NCBI GenBank assembly: GCA_964423195.1
Contig: CAYRDY010000002.1
Location: 1 to 56,733, forward strand
Direction of reading: 5' to 3'
Length of the DNA stretch: 56,733 nucleotides
From: CAKRHR01 sp964423195
GTDB taxonomy: Bacteria; Bacillota; Clostridia; Lachnospirales; Lachnospiraceae
This document shows, piece by piece, positions 17,642 through 26,574 of this stretch. The notes below the pieces were generated by a model. The model was not told the origin of the DNA. It saw only the letters and a list, made by a program, of their open reading frames with translations, and did no database searches. The position numbers and the translations under genes are program-made. How positions within the stretch are numbered: position 1 is the stretch's first letter; each line of letters starts with the position of its first letter.

Positions 17642-18961
17642 ATGAAAAAATTTTCTTCCAATTTCAGATATCATCAGAGAAAATCCAATTATATTAAAAT
17701 AAAATACCACCTGCAGAGATACCTTGCAAATATTATCTTTTCCCTGCACATTCTGCTCAAATGGCTCGTCATCGCCCTGATCGTCGGCACCATCGTCGGC
17801 TGTGTCAGCACACTCTTTTCATACCTATTGACCACAGTCAATGATTTCAGAAAAATACACCCGCTCATTATTCTTTCGCTACCTCTCGGCGGGCTTTTGA
17901 TCGTCTTTTTATACCGCTTTTTTAAAGATACGGACGACGCGGGCACCAATATGATCATCAGCTCGATCCACTCATCTACCGATGTGCCCTTCAAGATGGC
18001 GCCACTGATCTTTGTCAGCACACTGATCACACACCTGTGCGGTGGTTCCGCCGGACGAGAGGGCGCGGCGATACAGCTCGGCGGCAGTATCGCCAACAAG
18101 ATCGGAAAAATCATTCGTCTCAACGAAAATGATCAGCACATTATCATCATGTGCGGTATGAGCGCCGGATTTTCCGCTCTCTTTGGAACACCGATGGCGG
18201 CGGCCATCTTTTCACTGGAGGTCATCAGTGTCGGCATTATGCACTACTCAGCGCTGGTGCCCTGCATCACAGCCTCCTATATCGGGCTCTTTATCGCCAG
18301 GCACGCCGGCATCCGACCGGAGACCTTCTCGGTGACTGTTGTCCCTGATTTTACGCCCGTCCTTTTCTTAAAAATATTGATTTTGGGCGCCATTCTTGGC
18401 GCAGTCAGCGTCATTTTCTGTATCATTTTGCACACAACTGAAAATCTGTATAAAAAATTTTTTAAAAACACCTATCTGCGCATCTTTGTGGCGGGCTGCC
18501 TGATCGTCGCTCTCTCCGCCATTTTAAGGACGGATATGTATCTCGGCTCCGGCAGCACGCTGATCGAACACATTTTTGAGGAGGGACACATCGCTTTCTA
18601 TGCCTTCATCCTGAAAATGATCTTCACCGCACTGACGCTCGGCGCGGGTTTTAAGGGCGGCGAGATCGTGCCGTCGTTCTGCGTCGGCGCCGCTTTTGGC
18701 TGTGCCGTGTCATCCATCTTTGGGCTGCCGCCGCAGCTCGCGGCCGCCTGTGGCATGGCCGGCGTCTTCTGCGGCGTCACCAACTGTCCGATCACGACAT
18801 TACTGATATCCTTTGAGCTCTTCGGCTTTGAGGGCATGCCCTATTATCTGGTCACAATCGCCGTCAGCTACATGCTCTCAGGATATTACGGGCTGTATCA
18901 CGCCCAGAAGATCATGTATTCCAAAACCGAGACCCATTTTGTCAACGAGCAGACGCATTGA
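17642..18961 (+). CDS. CLC-family anion transporter, fluoride-type motifs
   Basis: 439 residues with the 10 or more membrane helices of a CLC. The gating Glu is in GGSAGREGAAIQLGG (Glu140). Where chloride CLCs have GSGIP, this protein has DDAGTNMIISSIH (101-104), and the helix N region reads GAGFKGGEIVPSF rather than GxPGGxFxP. These patterns fit the CLC-F branch, which exports F- in exchange for H+. No CBS domains follow, also typical of that branch. ATG with AAGGAAAATC upstream. Chloride transport remains possible; the motifs make fluoride more likely. Confidence 0.8.
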   Translation: MKKFSSNFRYHQRKSNYIKIKYHLQRYLANIIFSLHILLKWLVIALIVGTIVGCVSTLFSYLLTTVNDFRKIHPLIILSLPLGGLLIVFLYRFFKDTDDAGTNMIISSIHSSTDVPFKMAPLIFVSTLITHLCGGSAGREGAAIQLGGSIANKIGKIIRLNENDQHIIIMCGMSAGFSALFGTPMAAAIFSLEVISVGIMHYSALVPCITASYIGLFIARHAGIRPETFSVTVVPDFTPVLFLKILILGAILGAVSVIFCIILHTTENLYKKFFKNTYLRIFVAGCLIVALSAILRTDMYLGSGSTLIEHIFEEGHIAFYAFILKMIFTALTLGAGFKGGEIVPSFCVGAAFGCAVSSIFGLPPQLAAACGMAGVFCGVTNCPITTLLISFELFGFEGMPYYLVTIAVSYMLSGYYGLYHAQKIMYSKTETHFVNEQTH

Positions 18962-18973
18962 GCATTTTAAAAA

Positions 18974-21451
18974 CTACATATTTTCGTCGATCGTCTCCTC
19001 GATGGTCTCTCTCACTTTCGTGATGCCGGCGACTCTGATGTCCTGTTCCATATTCATGTCGATCAGCTTCACGCCTGAGGTGATTCTTCCCTGCACCGAG
19101 ATGCTGTCCACCGGCATGCGGATGATGGTCCCGCCGGTGGTGATGATCATGATGTCCTGATCAGAGTTGACCGCCTTGACACCGATGACATTGCCGGTTT
19201 TCTCCGTGATCTTATAACATTTGATGCCCTTGCCGCCGCGATGCTGCACTGAAAACTCATCCATCTTTGTGCGCTTGCCAAGGCCATTCTCAGAGATGAT
19301 CAAAAGTGACTCGCCCTGAATATCGAGCTGCATGCCGATCACTTCATCGTCCGCCACCAGATTCATACCGATGACACCCATCGACACGCGACCGGTACTG
19401 CGCACATCCCGCTCATTAAACCGGATACACTGGCCGTATCTGGTCACCAGAAAAATATCATTGTGATTATCCGTATATTTGACCTCGATCAGCTCATCAT
19501 CCACCTTGAGATTGATGGCTAGGAGGCCGGATTTGCGGATATTTTGAAAATCCATGATGGACGTCTTCTTGACCATTCCCCTTTTTGTGGCCATAAAGAG
19601 AAATTTATTTTCGTCATAGGTCTCAAGCGGAATGATGGCGGTGATTTTCTCGCCCGCCTCAAGCTGCAAAATATTGACGATCGCCATGCCTCTGGCTGTT
19701 CGGGATGCCTCCGGGATCTCATAGGCCTTGATCCTGTAGACTTTGCCTCTGTTGGTAAAAAACATGATATAATCATGCGTGGATGTCATCAAGAGGTCGG
19801 TGATAAAATCATCCTCCACCGTGGCCATGCCTTTAATGCCCTTGCCGCCGCGGTGCTGACTCTTAAACTGATCCACGGTCATGCGCTTGATATAGCCGAG
19901 ATTGGTCATGGCGATGACCGTATTTTCTTTTTTAATCAGATCCTCATCTGTGATCTCATCCTCATCGGATCCGATCACCGTCCGGCGGTCATCGCCGTAT
20001 TTATCGCGGATAACAATGATCTCTTCCCTGATCACGCCCAGAAGCACTTTCTCGTCAGCAAGAATCGCCTTGTACTCCTCAATTTTCTTTTTTAATTCGG
20101 CATACTCATTCTCAATCTTTTCTCTCTCCAGGCCTGTCAGCGCGCGAAGGCGCATATCGACGATCGCCTGCGCCTGGACATCGGTCAGCCCAAAAGTCTC
20201 GATCAGTCTTCCCTTGGCCTCGGCCACATTTTTCGAATTTCGAATGATTTGAATGACCTCATCGATGTGATCGAGCGCGATCAGCAGACCTTCCAAAATA
20301 TGGGCGCGCTCCTCCGCCTTATTCAGATCATATCTAGTTCTTCGGGTGACGACCTCCTCCTGATGCTTCAGGTAGAATTCGAGCATCTGCTTGAGGTTGA
20401 GTACCATCGGCACGCCGTCCACCAGCGCCAACATGATCACGCCGAAAGAATCCTGGAGCTGCGTATGCTTATAGAGATGATTCAGAACCACATTCGGATT
20501 GGCGTCTTTTTTCAGTTCAATAACCACGCGCATGCCCTCGCGGTCCGACTCATCCCTCAGACCCGAAATCCCGTCGATGCGCTTATCCCTGACCAGATCA
20601 GCTATCTTTTCAATTAATTTAGCCTTATTCACAAGATACGGCAGCTGCGTCACGACAATTTTCTGTCGGTTGGCGCCCATAGGTTCAATCTCCGTCACCG
20701 CGCGCACTTTGATCTTGCCGCGGCCGGTGCGGTAGGCATGATTGATGCCGCTGCGACCTAGAATCACAGCGCCGGTCGGAAAATCCGGTCCCTTGACGAT
20801 TTCCATCAGCTCATCGATGTCTGTCTCCCTGCCCTCGACTTTATTGTCAATCATCTTGACGACGCCGTCGATCGTCTCCCGAAGATTATGCGGCGGAATA
20901 TTTGTCGCCATGCCGACAGCGATGCCGGATGTGCCGTTGACCAAGAGGTTCGGAAATCTAGCTGGAAGTACCAGCGGTTCCTTCTCCGTCTCATCGAAAT
21001 TTGGCCCGAAATCAACCGTATCTTTGTTGATATCCGCCATCATTTCCATGGATATCCTGCTCAGGCGCGCCTCCGTGTAGCGCATAGCCGCGGCGCCGTC
21101 GCCGTCCACCGAACCGAAATTGCCGTGTCCATCCACCAGCGGCGCCCGCATCGTCCACTCCTGAGCCATATTAACCAGAGCGCCATAGATCGACGAATCG
21201 CCGTGCGGATGATATTTACCCATCGTATCGCCGACGATACGGGCACATTTTCTGTGCGGTTTATCCGGACCGTTGTTCAGCTCAATCATCGCGTATAAAA
21301 TTCTTCGCTGTACCGGCTTCAATCCATCTCTCACATCAGGCAGAGCACGGGACGTGATAACGCTCATCGCATAGTCGATATAAGACTGTTCCATCGTCTC
21401 CTTCAAGTCGACATGCTGAACTTTATCGAAGATATTGCTCATATCATCCAT
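18974..21451 (-). CDS. gyrA: DNA gyrase subunit A
   Basis: 825 residues from ATG 21451. N-terminal breakage-reunion domain with YAMSVITSRALPDVRDGLKP; catalytic Tyr near residue 125 in AAMRYTEARLS; tower and coiled-coil; C-terminal beta-pinwheel with QHRGGKG (GyrA-box-like) occurring twice. Together with GyrB it introduces negative supercoils using ATP. Upstream in-frame ATGs at 21490 and 21463 lack proper spacing; TGGAG lies 6 nt before 21451. Position 87 (E. coli numbering) is Gly in GDSSIYGALV. It follows gyrB by about 110 bp, same strand, last gene of the dnaA-side block. Confidence 0.97.
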   Translation of the reverse strand: MDDMSNIFDKVQHVDLKETMEQSYIDYAMSVITSRALPDVRDGLKPVQRRILYAMIELNNGPDKPHRKCARIVGDTMGKYHPHGDSSIYGALVNMAQEWTMRAPLVDGHGNFGSVDGDGAAAMRYTEARLSRISMEMMADINKDTVDFGPNFDETEKEPLVLPARFPNLLVNGTSGIAVGMATNIPPHNLRETIDGVVKMIDNKVEGRETDIDELMEIVKGPDFPTGAVILGRSGINHAYRTGRGKIKVRAVTEIEPMGANRQKIVVTQLPYLVNKAKLIEKIADLVRDKRIDGISGLRDESDREGMRVVIELKKDANPNVVLNHLYKHTQLQDSFGVIMLALVDGVPMVLNLKQMLEFYLKHQEEVVTRRTRYDLNKAEERAHILEGLLIALDHIDEVIQIIRNSKNVAEAKGRLIETFGLTDVQAQAIVDMRLRALTGLEREKIENEYAELKKKIEEYKAILADEKVLLGVIREEIIVIRDKYGDDRRTVIGSDEDEITDEDLIKKENTVIAMTNLGYIKRMTVDQFKSQHRGGKGIKGMATVEDDFITDLLMTSTHDYIMFFTNRGKVYRIKAYEIPEASRTARGMAIVNILQLEAGEKITAIIPLETYDENKFLFMATKRGMVKKTSIMDFQNIRKSGLLAINLKVDDELIEVKYTDNHNDIFLVTRYGQCIRFNERDVRSTGRVSMGVIGMNLVADDEVIGMQLDIQGESLLIISENGLGKRTKMDEFSVQHRGGKGIKCYKITEKTGNVIGVKAVNSDQDIMIITTGGTIIRMPVDSISVQGRITSGVKLIDMNMEQDIRVAGITKVRETIEETIDENM

Positions 21452-21560
21452 AAAAATCTCCATTCCACCGCCCTTTGTCCGGCAGCACAAAAAGATATAA
21501 AATACTGTTTTTCAATCTGTCCTCCTCCTGCTGTCACAGGATATGTTGTCGTAGAAATTT

Positions 21561-23477
21561 TTAGCCCGCGCTGTAATCCACCGTGGCATATCTGGCTCTC
21601 CGCTCAATAAATTCCCTGCGCGGCTCAACATTTTCGCCCATCAATATGTTAAATGTCTGATCAATGCTCACACGCATGGCGTCATCCATCGTCACTCTCA
21701 ACAAAATTCGGCGCTCGGGATCCATCGTCGTCTCCCAGAGCTGACTCGGATCCATCTCACCAAGACCCTTGTAGCGCTGAATTCGGTTGTTCTGGTCACG
21801 TCCGACCTCATCCAAAATCGCGGCCAATTCCTCATCCGTATAGGCATACCATACTTTTTTATTTTTTTCCAACTTATAGAGCGGCGGCTGCGCCAAATAG
21901 ACATATCCCTCTCTGATCAGATCCGGCATAAAACGATACAAAAAAGTCAGCAAGAGTGTGGCAATATGAGCGCCGTCGACATCGGCATCCGTCATAATGA
22001 TAATCTTATGATAGCGCAGTTTTGTGATATCAAAATCATCATGGATACCCGTGCCGAAAGCCGTGATCATCGACCTGATCTCATTGTTGACCAGAATTTT
22101 ATCAAGCCTTGCCTTCTCCACGTTGAGAATCTTGCCGCGCAGCGGCAGAATGGCCTGCGTCGCCCTTGAACGGGCCATCTTTGCGGAACCGCCGGCCGAA
22201 TCGCCCTCGACAATATAGATCTCACAGTTTGCCGGATCCCTGTCCGTACAGTCCGCCAGTTTGCCCGGCAAAGCCATCGTCTCCAGGGCAGACTTTCTGC
22301 GCGTCAATTCTCTGGCCTTTCTCGCCGCGTCCCTGGCGCGCTGCGCCATCACGGCCTTCTCCACAATGATCTTGCCGACCGCCGGATTCTGCTCCAAAAA
22401 GATCATCATCTTCTCGCTGAGAACAGTTTCCACCGCGCCTCTAGCCTCACTGTTTCCGAGTTTCTGCTTTGTCTGACCCTCAAACTGAGGTTCCGGCAGC
22501 TTGACGCTGATGATCGCCGTCAGGCCTTCGCGGATATCCTCACCGCTCAGGGACGGATCAGTATCTTTCAAGAGTTTAGATTTTCTGGCATAATCGTTAA
22601 ACGTCTTTGTCAGGGCGTTGCGAAAGCCCGTCATATGCGTGCCGCCCTCCGGCGTGGTGATATTGTTGACAAAACTATAGCAATTTTCATTGTATGTATT
22701 ATTGTGCTGGAGCGCGACCTCCACATAGACTTCGTCTTTTCTTCCCTCACAGTAAATGATCTCATCGTACAGAGATTCCGATGATTTGTTCAGATACTGG
22801 ACGTATTCCTTGATGCCGCCCTCATAGTGGAAAATGCGCTCCTTCTTCTCCTCACCGCGGTCGTCCGTCAGCATGATTTTGATGCCCTTGGTCAGAAATG
22901 CCATCTCCCGCAGGCGATCCTTCAACAAATCAAAATCAAAAACGGTGTCCTCAAAAATCTCTTTATCCGGAAGAAAAATCACCTTGGTGCCCCGGCGCTC
23001 GGTTGTCCCGATCACTTTCAGATCCTCGACCACTTTTCCCCGCTCATAGCGCTGATGATATTTTTTTCCCTCTTTATAGACCGTCACCTCAAGCCACTCG
23101 GAGAGGGCATTGACGACGGAAGCGCCGACACCGTGCAGACCTCCGGAGACTTTGTATCCCCCGCCGCCGAATTTGCCGCCCGCGTGCAGCATGGTAAATA
23201 CGACCTCGACAGCCGGCCGGCCGGCTTTTTTCTGAATATCTACAGGAATACCGCGGCCATTGTCAATGACGGTAATCGAATTATCTCTATTGATCGTGAC
23301 ACTGATCTCATCACAATAGCCCGCCAGAGCCTCATCCACCGCGTTATCCACAATCTCATATACTAAATGATGCAGTCCCCTGGAAGAAGTACTCCCGATA
23401 TACATGCCCGGCCTTTTTCTGACCGCTTCCAATCCCTCAAGAATCTGGATTTGACTTGCACCATATTCTTCACTCAT
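21561..23477 (-). CDS. gyrB: DNA gyrase subunit B
   Basis: 638 residues from ATG 23477 with AGGAGG six bases upstream (GTG/ATG-like codons up to 23498 lack one). GHKL ATPase: EIVDNAVDEALAGY, GRGIPVDI, GGKFGGGGYKVSGGLHGVG. The TOPRIM domain has EGDSAGGSAK and DADVDGAHI; the C-terminus has YKGLGEMDPSQLWETTMDP. It hydrolyses ATP to drive supercoiling with GyrA. Placed between recF and gyrA, as in most Firmicutes origins. A tandem 35-bp duplication sits upstream. Confidence 0.97.
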   Translation of the reverse strand: MSEEYGASQIQILEGLEAVRKRPGMYIGSTSSRGLHHLVYEIVDNAVDEALAGYCDEISVTINRDNSITVIDNGRGIPVDIQKKAGRPAVEVVFTMLHAGGKFGGGGYKVSGGLHGVGASVVNALSEWLEVTVYKEGKKYHQRYERGKVVEDLKVIGTTERRGTKVIFLPDKEIFEDTVFDFDLLKDRLREMAFLTKGIKIMLTDDRGEEKKERIFHYEGGIKEYVQYLNKSSESLYDEIIYCEGRKDEVYVEVALQHNNTYNENCYSFVNNITTPEGGTHMTGFRNALTKTFNDYARKSKLLKDTDPSLSGEDIREGLTAIISVKLPEPQFEGQTKQKLGNSEARGAVETVLSEKMMIFLEQNPAVGKIIVEKAVMAQRARDAARKARELTRRKSALETMALPGKLADCTDRDPANCEIYIVEGDSAGGSAKMARSRATQAILPLRGKILNVEKARLDKILVNNEIRSMITAFGTGIHDDFDITKLRYHKIIIMTDADVDGAHIATLLLTFLYRFMPDLIREGYVYLAQPPLYKLEKNKKVWYAYTDEELAAILDEVGRDQNNRIQRYKGLGEMDPSQLWETTMDPERRILLRVTMDDAMRVSIDQTFNILMGENVEPRREFIERRARYATVDYSAG

Positions 23478-23515
23478 ACGACGCCTCCTAATGAACAAAC
23501 TTTTTCAGAGTATTA

Positions 23516-23585
23516 ATTCTTTAATTATTACAAACTTAAAATCTTAAAATATTCTTTAATTATTACAAACTTAAAATCTTAAAAT
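23516..23585. repeat. Perfect tandem duplication, 2 x 35 bp
   Basis: The 35-bp unit at 23516-23550 is repeated exactly at 23551-23585 in the AT-rich gap between recF and gyrB. Perfect identity suggests a recent duplication. Confidence 0.9.
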
Positions 23586-23611
23586 CACGGCGAAACTTTA
23601 GCGACATGACA

Positions 23612-24694
23612 CTAAACGATCCCTGCACTGCCGCCGGCAACCCTATAGATGTGATCAATATCAAAATGGTGTTGTAAAAAATCATCCGGTCCCGTGCAGG
23701 TGATCATGGTCTGAATATCCCTGATACTCTCAAGCAAAAAATTCTGTCTGTTGCTGTCAAGCTCCGACAAAACATCATCCAGCAGGAGAACCGGACAGTC
23801 ATGAATGACACGTCTCACCATCTCAATCTCCGCCAACTTCAGAGACAATGCCGCGGTGCGCTGCTGCCCCTGAGATCCAAACTTTCGAATATCTACACCA
23901 TCGATCTCAAAGCGGATGTCATCCCTGTGCGGGCCGACACTCGTCGTCTTTAAGCGAATATCATCAACGCGCTTCTTTGAGAGGGCCGACGAAAAATCCT
24001 CCGCGGATATATTCGGCTCATACTGAATCCTCAGCGATTCGCGTCCGCCGGACAGCCGCTCATGAATCTCGGAAACCAAAACCCCGATCTCCCTGATAAA
24101 AGCCGCCCGCGCCTTGATAATCCCGCCGCCCCATCGGACAAGCTGATCCTCCCAGATATCGAGTGTATCATTTAAAGATTGATCACTGGCAATCTGTCTG
24201 AGCAGATGATTGCGCTGATTCAAAACCTTATTGTAGCCAGCCAATTGATGCATATAAATTTTATTCAGCTGGCATAATTCCATGTCCGCAAAGCGTCGGC
24301 GCTCCGCCGGTCCGTTCTTAATAATCGCGAGATCTTCCGGTGAAAACAATATCACATTGACCGTCCCGAAGAGCTGCGCGTACTTTTTGACGACCATGCC
24401 ATCCACGGCCACCCCCTTGGGTCTGCTGCGCTTCAAATGCATGTCGATCTTATGAATCACCTGATTCTTTTCTATCCTCATACAGATGTGCGCGTCCTCC
24501 GCGCCAAAGCGGATCAGATCTCTGTCCCTGTTGCCGCGGTGTGATTTCGTGGTCGCACAGACATAGATGGATTCAAGAATATTGGTCTTTCCCTGGGCAT
24601 TTTCTCCGTAAAACAGATTTGTCCCCGGCGAGGGCTCGATGGAAAGGCGCTCATAATTTCTAAAATTTTTTAATTCTAATGATTTGATGACCAA
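23612..24694 (-). CDS. recF: DNA replication and repair protein RecF
   Basis: About 360 residues. Walker A GENAQGKTNILESIY near residue 34, ABC signature region FGSQGQQRTAALSLKLAE and Walker B CPVLLLDDVLSELD. RecF loads or guides RecA at gaps via RecO/RecR. The start is uncertain: the frame is open with TTG 24706 and GTG 24703, but only TTG 24694 gives the canonical VIKSLELKNFRNY start, and GTTGGTG lies six bases before it. It follows the S4 protein gene by about 55 bp, consistent with the yaaA-recF pair of Firmicutes. Confidence 0.93.
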   Translation of the reverse strand: MVIKSLELKNFRNYERLSIEPSPGTNLFYGENAQGKTNILESIYVCATTKSHRGNRDRDLIRFGAEDAHICMRIEKNQVIHKIDMHLKRSRPKGVAVDGMVVKKYAQLFGTVNVILFSPEDLAIIKNGPAERRRFADMELCQLNKIYMHQLAGYNKVLNQRNHLLRQIASDQSLNDTLDIWEDQLVRWGGGIIKARAAFIREIGVLVSEIHERLSGGRESLRIQYEPNISAEDFSSALSKKRVDDIRLKTTSVGPHRDDIRFEIDGVDIRKFGSQGQQRTAALSLKLAEIEMVRRVIHDCPVLLLDDVLSELDSNRQNFLLESIRDIQTMITCTGPDDFLQHHFDIDHIYRVAGGSAGIV

Positions 24695-24749
24695 CGAAAA
24701 CACCAACTGCGTAAATACTAAAACAACTCACTATTTTTTTTCTGACGAT

Positions 24750-24959
24750 TTATTTGACAATCTTCACGGATTCACCGCCATACGACGCGATATCGCCCTC
24801 TCTGAGCTTTTTTCCGCGCTCGGTGCAGACAATGCCATTGACTTTTACTTCGCCGTTTTGAACGACGATCTTCGCCTCCACGCCGGAAGATACCATGCCA
24901 ACAGCCTTGAGCGCCTGTCCCAGCCGGATATATTCGTCCCTTATCCTAAATTCTGTCAT
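24750..24959 (-). CDS. Small S4-domain RNA-binding protein (YaaA/RlbA type)
   Basis: 69 residues, an S4 fold alone: IRLGQALKAVGMVSSGVEAKIVVQNGEVKVNG with the ERGKKLREGD loop. RBS AAAGAGGAAAAT. Proteins of this size between dnaN and recF are conserved in Firmicutes and have been linked to ribosome biogenesis. Not an enzyme. Confidence 0.92.
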   Translation of the reverse strand: MTEFRIRDEYIRLGQALKAVGMVSSGVEAKIVVQNGEVKVNGIVCTERGKKLREGDIASYGGESVKIVK

Positions 24960-25007
24960 ATTTTCCTCTTTCCTGACGCTGACGCTCTTTAACGCTTCAT
25001 CAAGGTA

Positions 25008-25042
25008 GATTTGGAAGTTACTTTCAGAATAACTTCCAAATC
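25008..25042. repeat. 13-bp perfect hairpin between dnaN and the S4 gene
   Basis: GATTTGGAAGTTA (25008-25020) and TAACTTCCAAATC (25030-25042) with a 9-nt loop, 12 bp after the dnaN stop. There is no clear U-tract on the minus strand, so it may be an attenuator or an mRNA-stabilising stem. Confidence 0.6.
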
Positions 25043-25054
25043 TTCTCTCTCATA

Positions 25055-26167
25055 TTAATAAACAGCGGCATTGATATTGACCGGCAGAATCAGATAAATA
25101 TAACTATCCTCTGCGTCCCTGATAATGCACGGTGATTTCGCGTTGACATAGTACATATCAATCTCATCATCATCAATGACGCGCAGCGCGTCGAGGATAT
25201 ATTTCGGATTGAAGCCGATCATCAGATCCTTTCCCTCTTTTTCAATGTCCAAATCCTCATCCATCGAACCGATCATCGAATGGATTCTCAGCTCCATCAC
25301 GTCGTCGAGCAGATTCATAATGATCGGTTTTTTGTCATTTTCTCTGATGAGGAGGGCGGCTCTCTCGACACAGTCCTGCAGTTTTCGCTTGCCGATTCTG
25401 ATCCTGGTCTCATAATCATTGGTGAGCATATGGCTGACTCTGTAATATTCACCATCGATCAGGCGGCTGACGACCGTCGTCTTGTCAAACTCAAAGACGA
25501 TATGTCTGTCCGTAAAATAAATATTGATGTCGTCCTCGGCGCCGCCACTCAAAATCTTGCTGACCTCATTGAGCGTCTTCCCTGGCACAACGGCTTTAAT
25601 CGGTTCGTAGTCCCCCTTCAGTTGAATTTTTCTGATGGAGATCCGATGGCCATCCAGCGAAGTGACTTTAAACTCCGGACCGTTGATCTCAAAGAGCTCG
25701 CCCGTCATCAATTTACTGCTCTCATTGTCAGAGATTGAAAAAATCGTCTGACGGATGATGTCTTTTAATGAAAACTGCGAGATCACAACCGGATGATTTT
25801 TTTCAACATCGGGGAGACGGGCAAAATCATCGCCGGTTCTCCCCAAAATATGAAATTTGGCCTTTTCACAGCAAATCATGGCCTTGTTATTTTCATCGGT
25901 CTCGATGGTGACGTCGTTTTCCGGAAGTTTTCTGACAATCTCTGAGAAAAGTCTGGCCTCAAGGGCGATTTTACCTTTTTCATAGACTTTTCCTTCGATC
26001 ATTGTCTCAATGCCGAGTTCCATATCGTTGGCCGTCAGACGTATATTTCCGTCCGTGGTATCGATCAGAATACATTCGAGGATGGGCATGGTGGTCTTTC
26101 CGGGCACCGCTTTGAGGACTGTGCTGATGCCCTGTTGCAGATCCGATCTGTAGCAAATGATTTTCAT
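25055..26167 (-). CDS. dnaN: DNA polymerase III sliding clamp (beta)
   Basis: 370 residues from ATG 26167, the usual clamp length, with three repeated clamp folds. N-terminus MKIICYRSDLQQGISTVLKAVPGKTTMPILECILI; late motif YNAKSPC-like YYVNAKSPCIIRD and end LILPVNIN. The ring tethers Pol III and other enzymes to DNA. The frame stays open for 39 codons upstream, but AAGGAG lies before 26167 and homologues begin there. Lies after dnaA with oriC DnaA boxes between them. Confidence 0.97.
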   Translation of the reverse strand: MKIICYRSDLQQGISTVLKAVPGKTTMPILECILIDTTDGNIRLTANDMELGIETMIEGKVYEKGKIALEARLFSEIVRKLPENDVTIETDENNKAMICCEKAKFHILGRTGDDFARLPDVEKNHPVVISQFSLKDIIRQTIFSISDNESSKLMTGELFEINGPEFKVTSLDGHRISIRKIQLKGDYEPIKAVVPGKTLNEVSKILSGGAEDDINIYFTDRHIVFEFDKTTVVSRLIDGEYYRVSHMLTNDYETRIRIGKRKLQDCVERAALLIRENDKKPIIMNLLDDVMELRIHSMIGSMDEDLDIEKEGKDLMIGFNPKYILDALRVIDDDEIDMYYVNAKSPCIIRDAEDSYIYLILPVNINAAVY

Positions 26168-26284
26168 GGAAAATTTCTCCTTTTCAAAAATATCAATTAT
26201 ATCAATGGTTTTAGCCGTCGTCGTAGTAGGCGGTGTGGATTTGTCGATAAGTGCCTTTTTGCCTTGATCCTCATATATCTTCAA

Positions 26285-26574
26285 TGTCGATAATCATGTG
26301 AGGACACATTGAAATCTATGTGTATAAGCGATGTTTTATCCACACCCGCGCTTCATGGATTGCTCTTTTTAGACTGGCAATCTGGGGCGTGAGGTCTGTT
26401 TATTCACCTGTTATCGACGAGTTATCCACATGAAATCCACAATTTCAGGGATATATGTGGATAACTATGTCTATCAATTGTGGATAAATCGCGTCCGCTC
26501 AGAGATGATCGTTTCTCCATCGATCGAATCAAATCATTTATTTTTATTTTTTTAAATTTATGATCTGAAATTTA
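26285..26574. other. Putative oriC part 1: dnaA-dnaN intergenic region with DnaA boxes
   Basis: Four perfect TTATCCACA boxes: 26336-26344 (+), 26422-26430 (+), 26456-26464 (-) and 26479-26487 (-). Next to them, 26515-26574 is nearly pure A/T and is a good DNA unwinding candidate, close to the dnaA 3' end. In B. subtilis the unwinding site also lies in the dnaA-dnaN gap. Confidence 0.85.
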
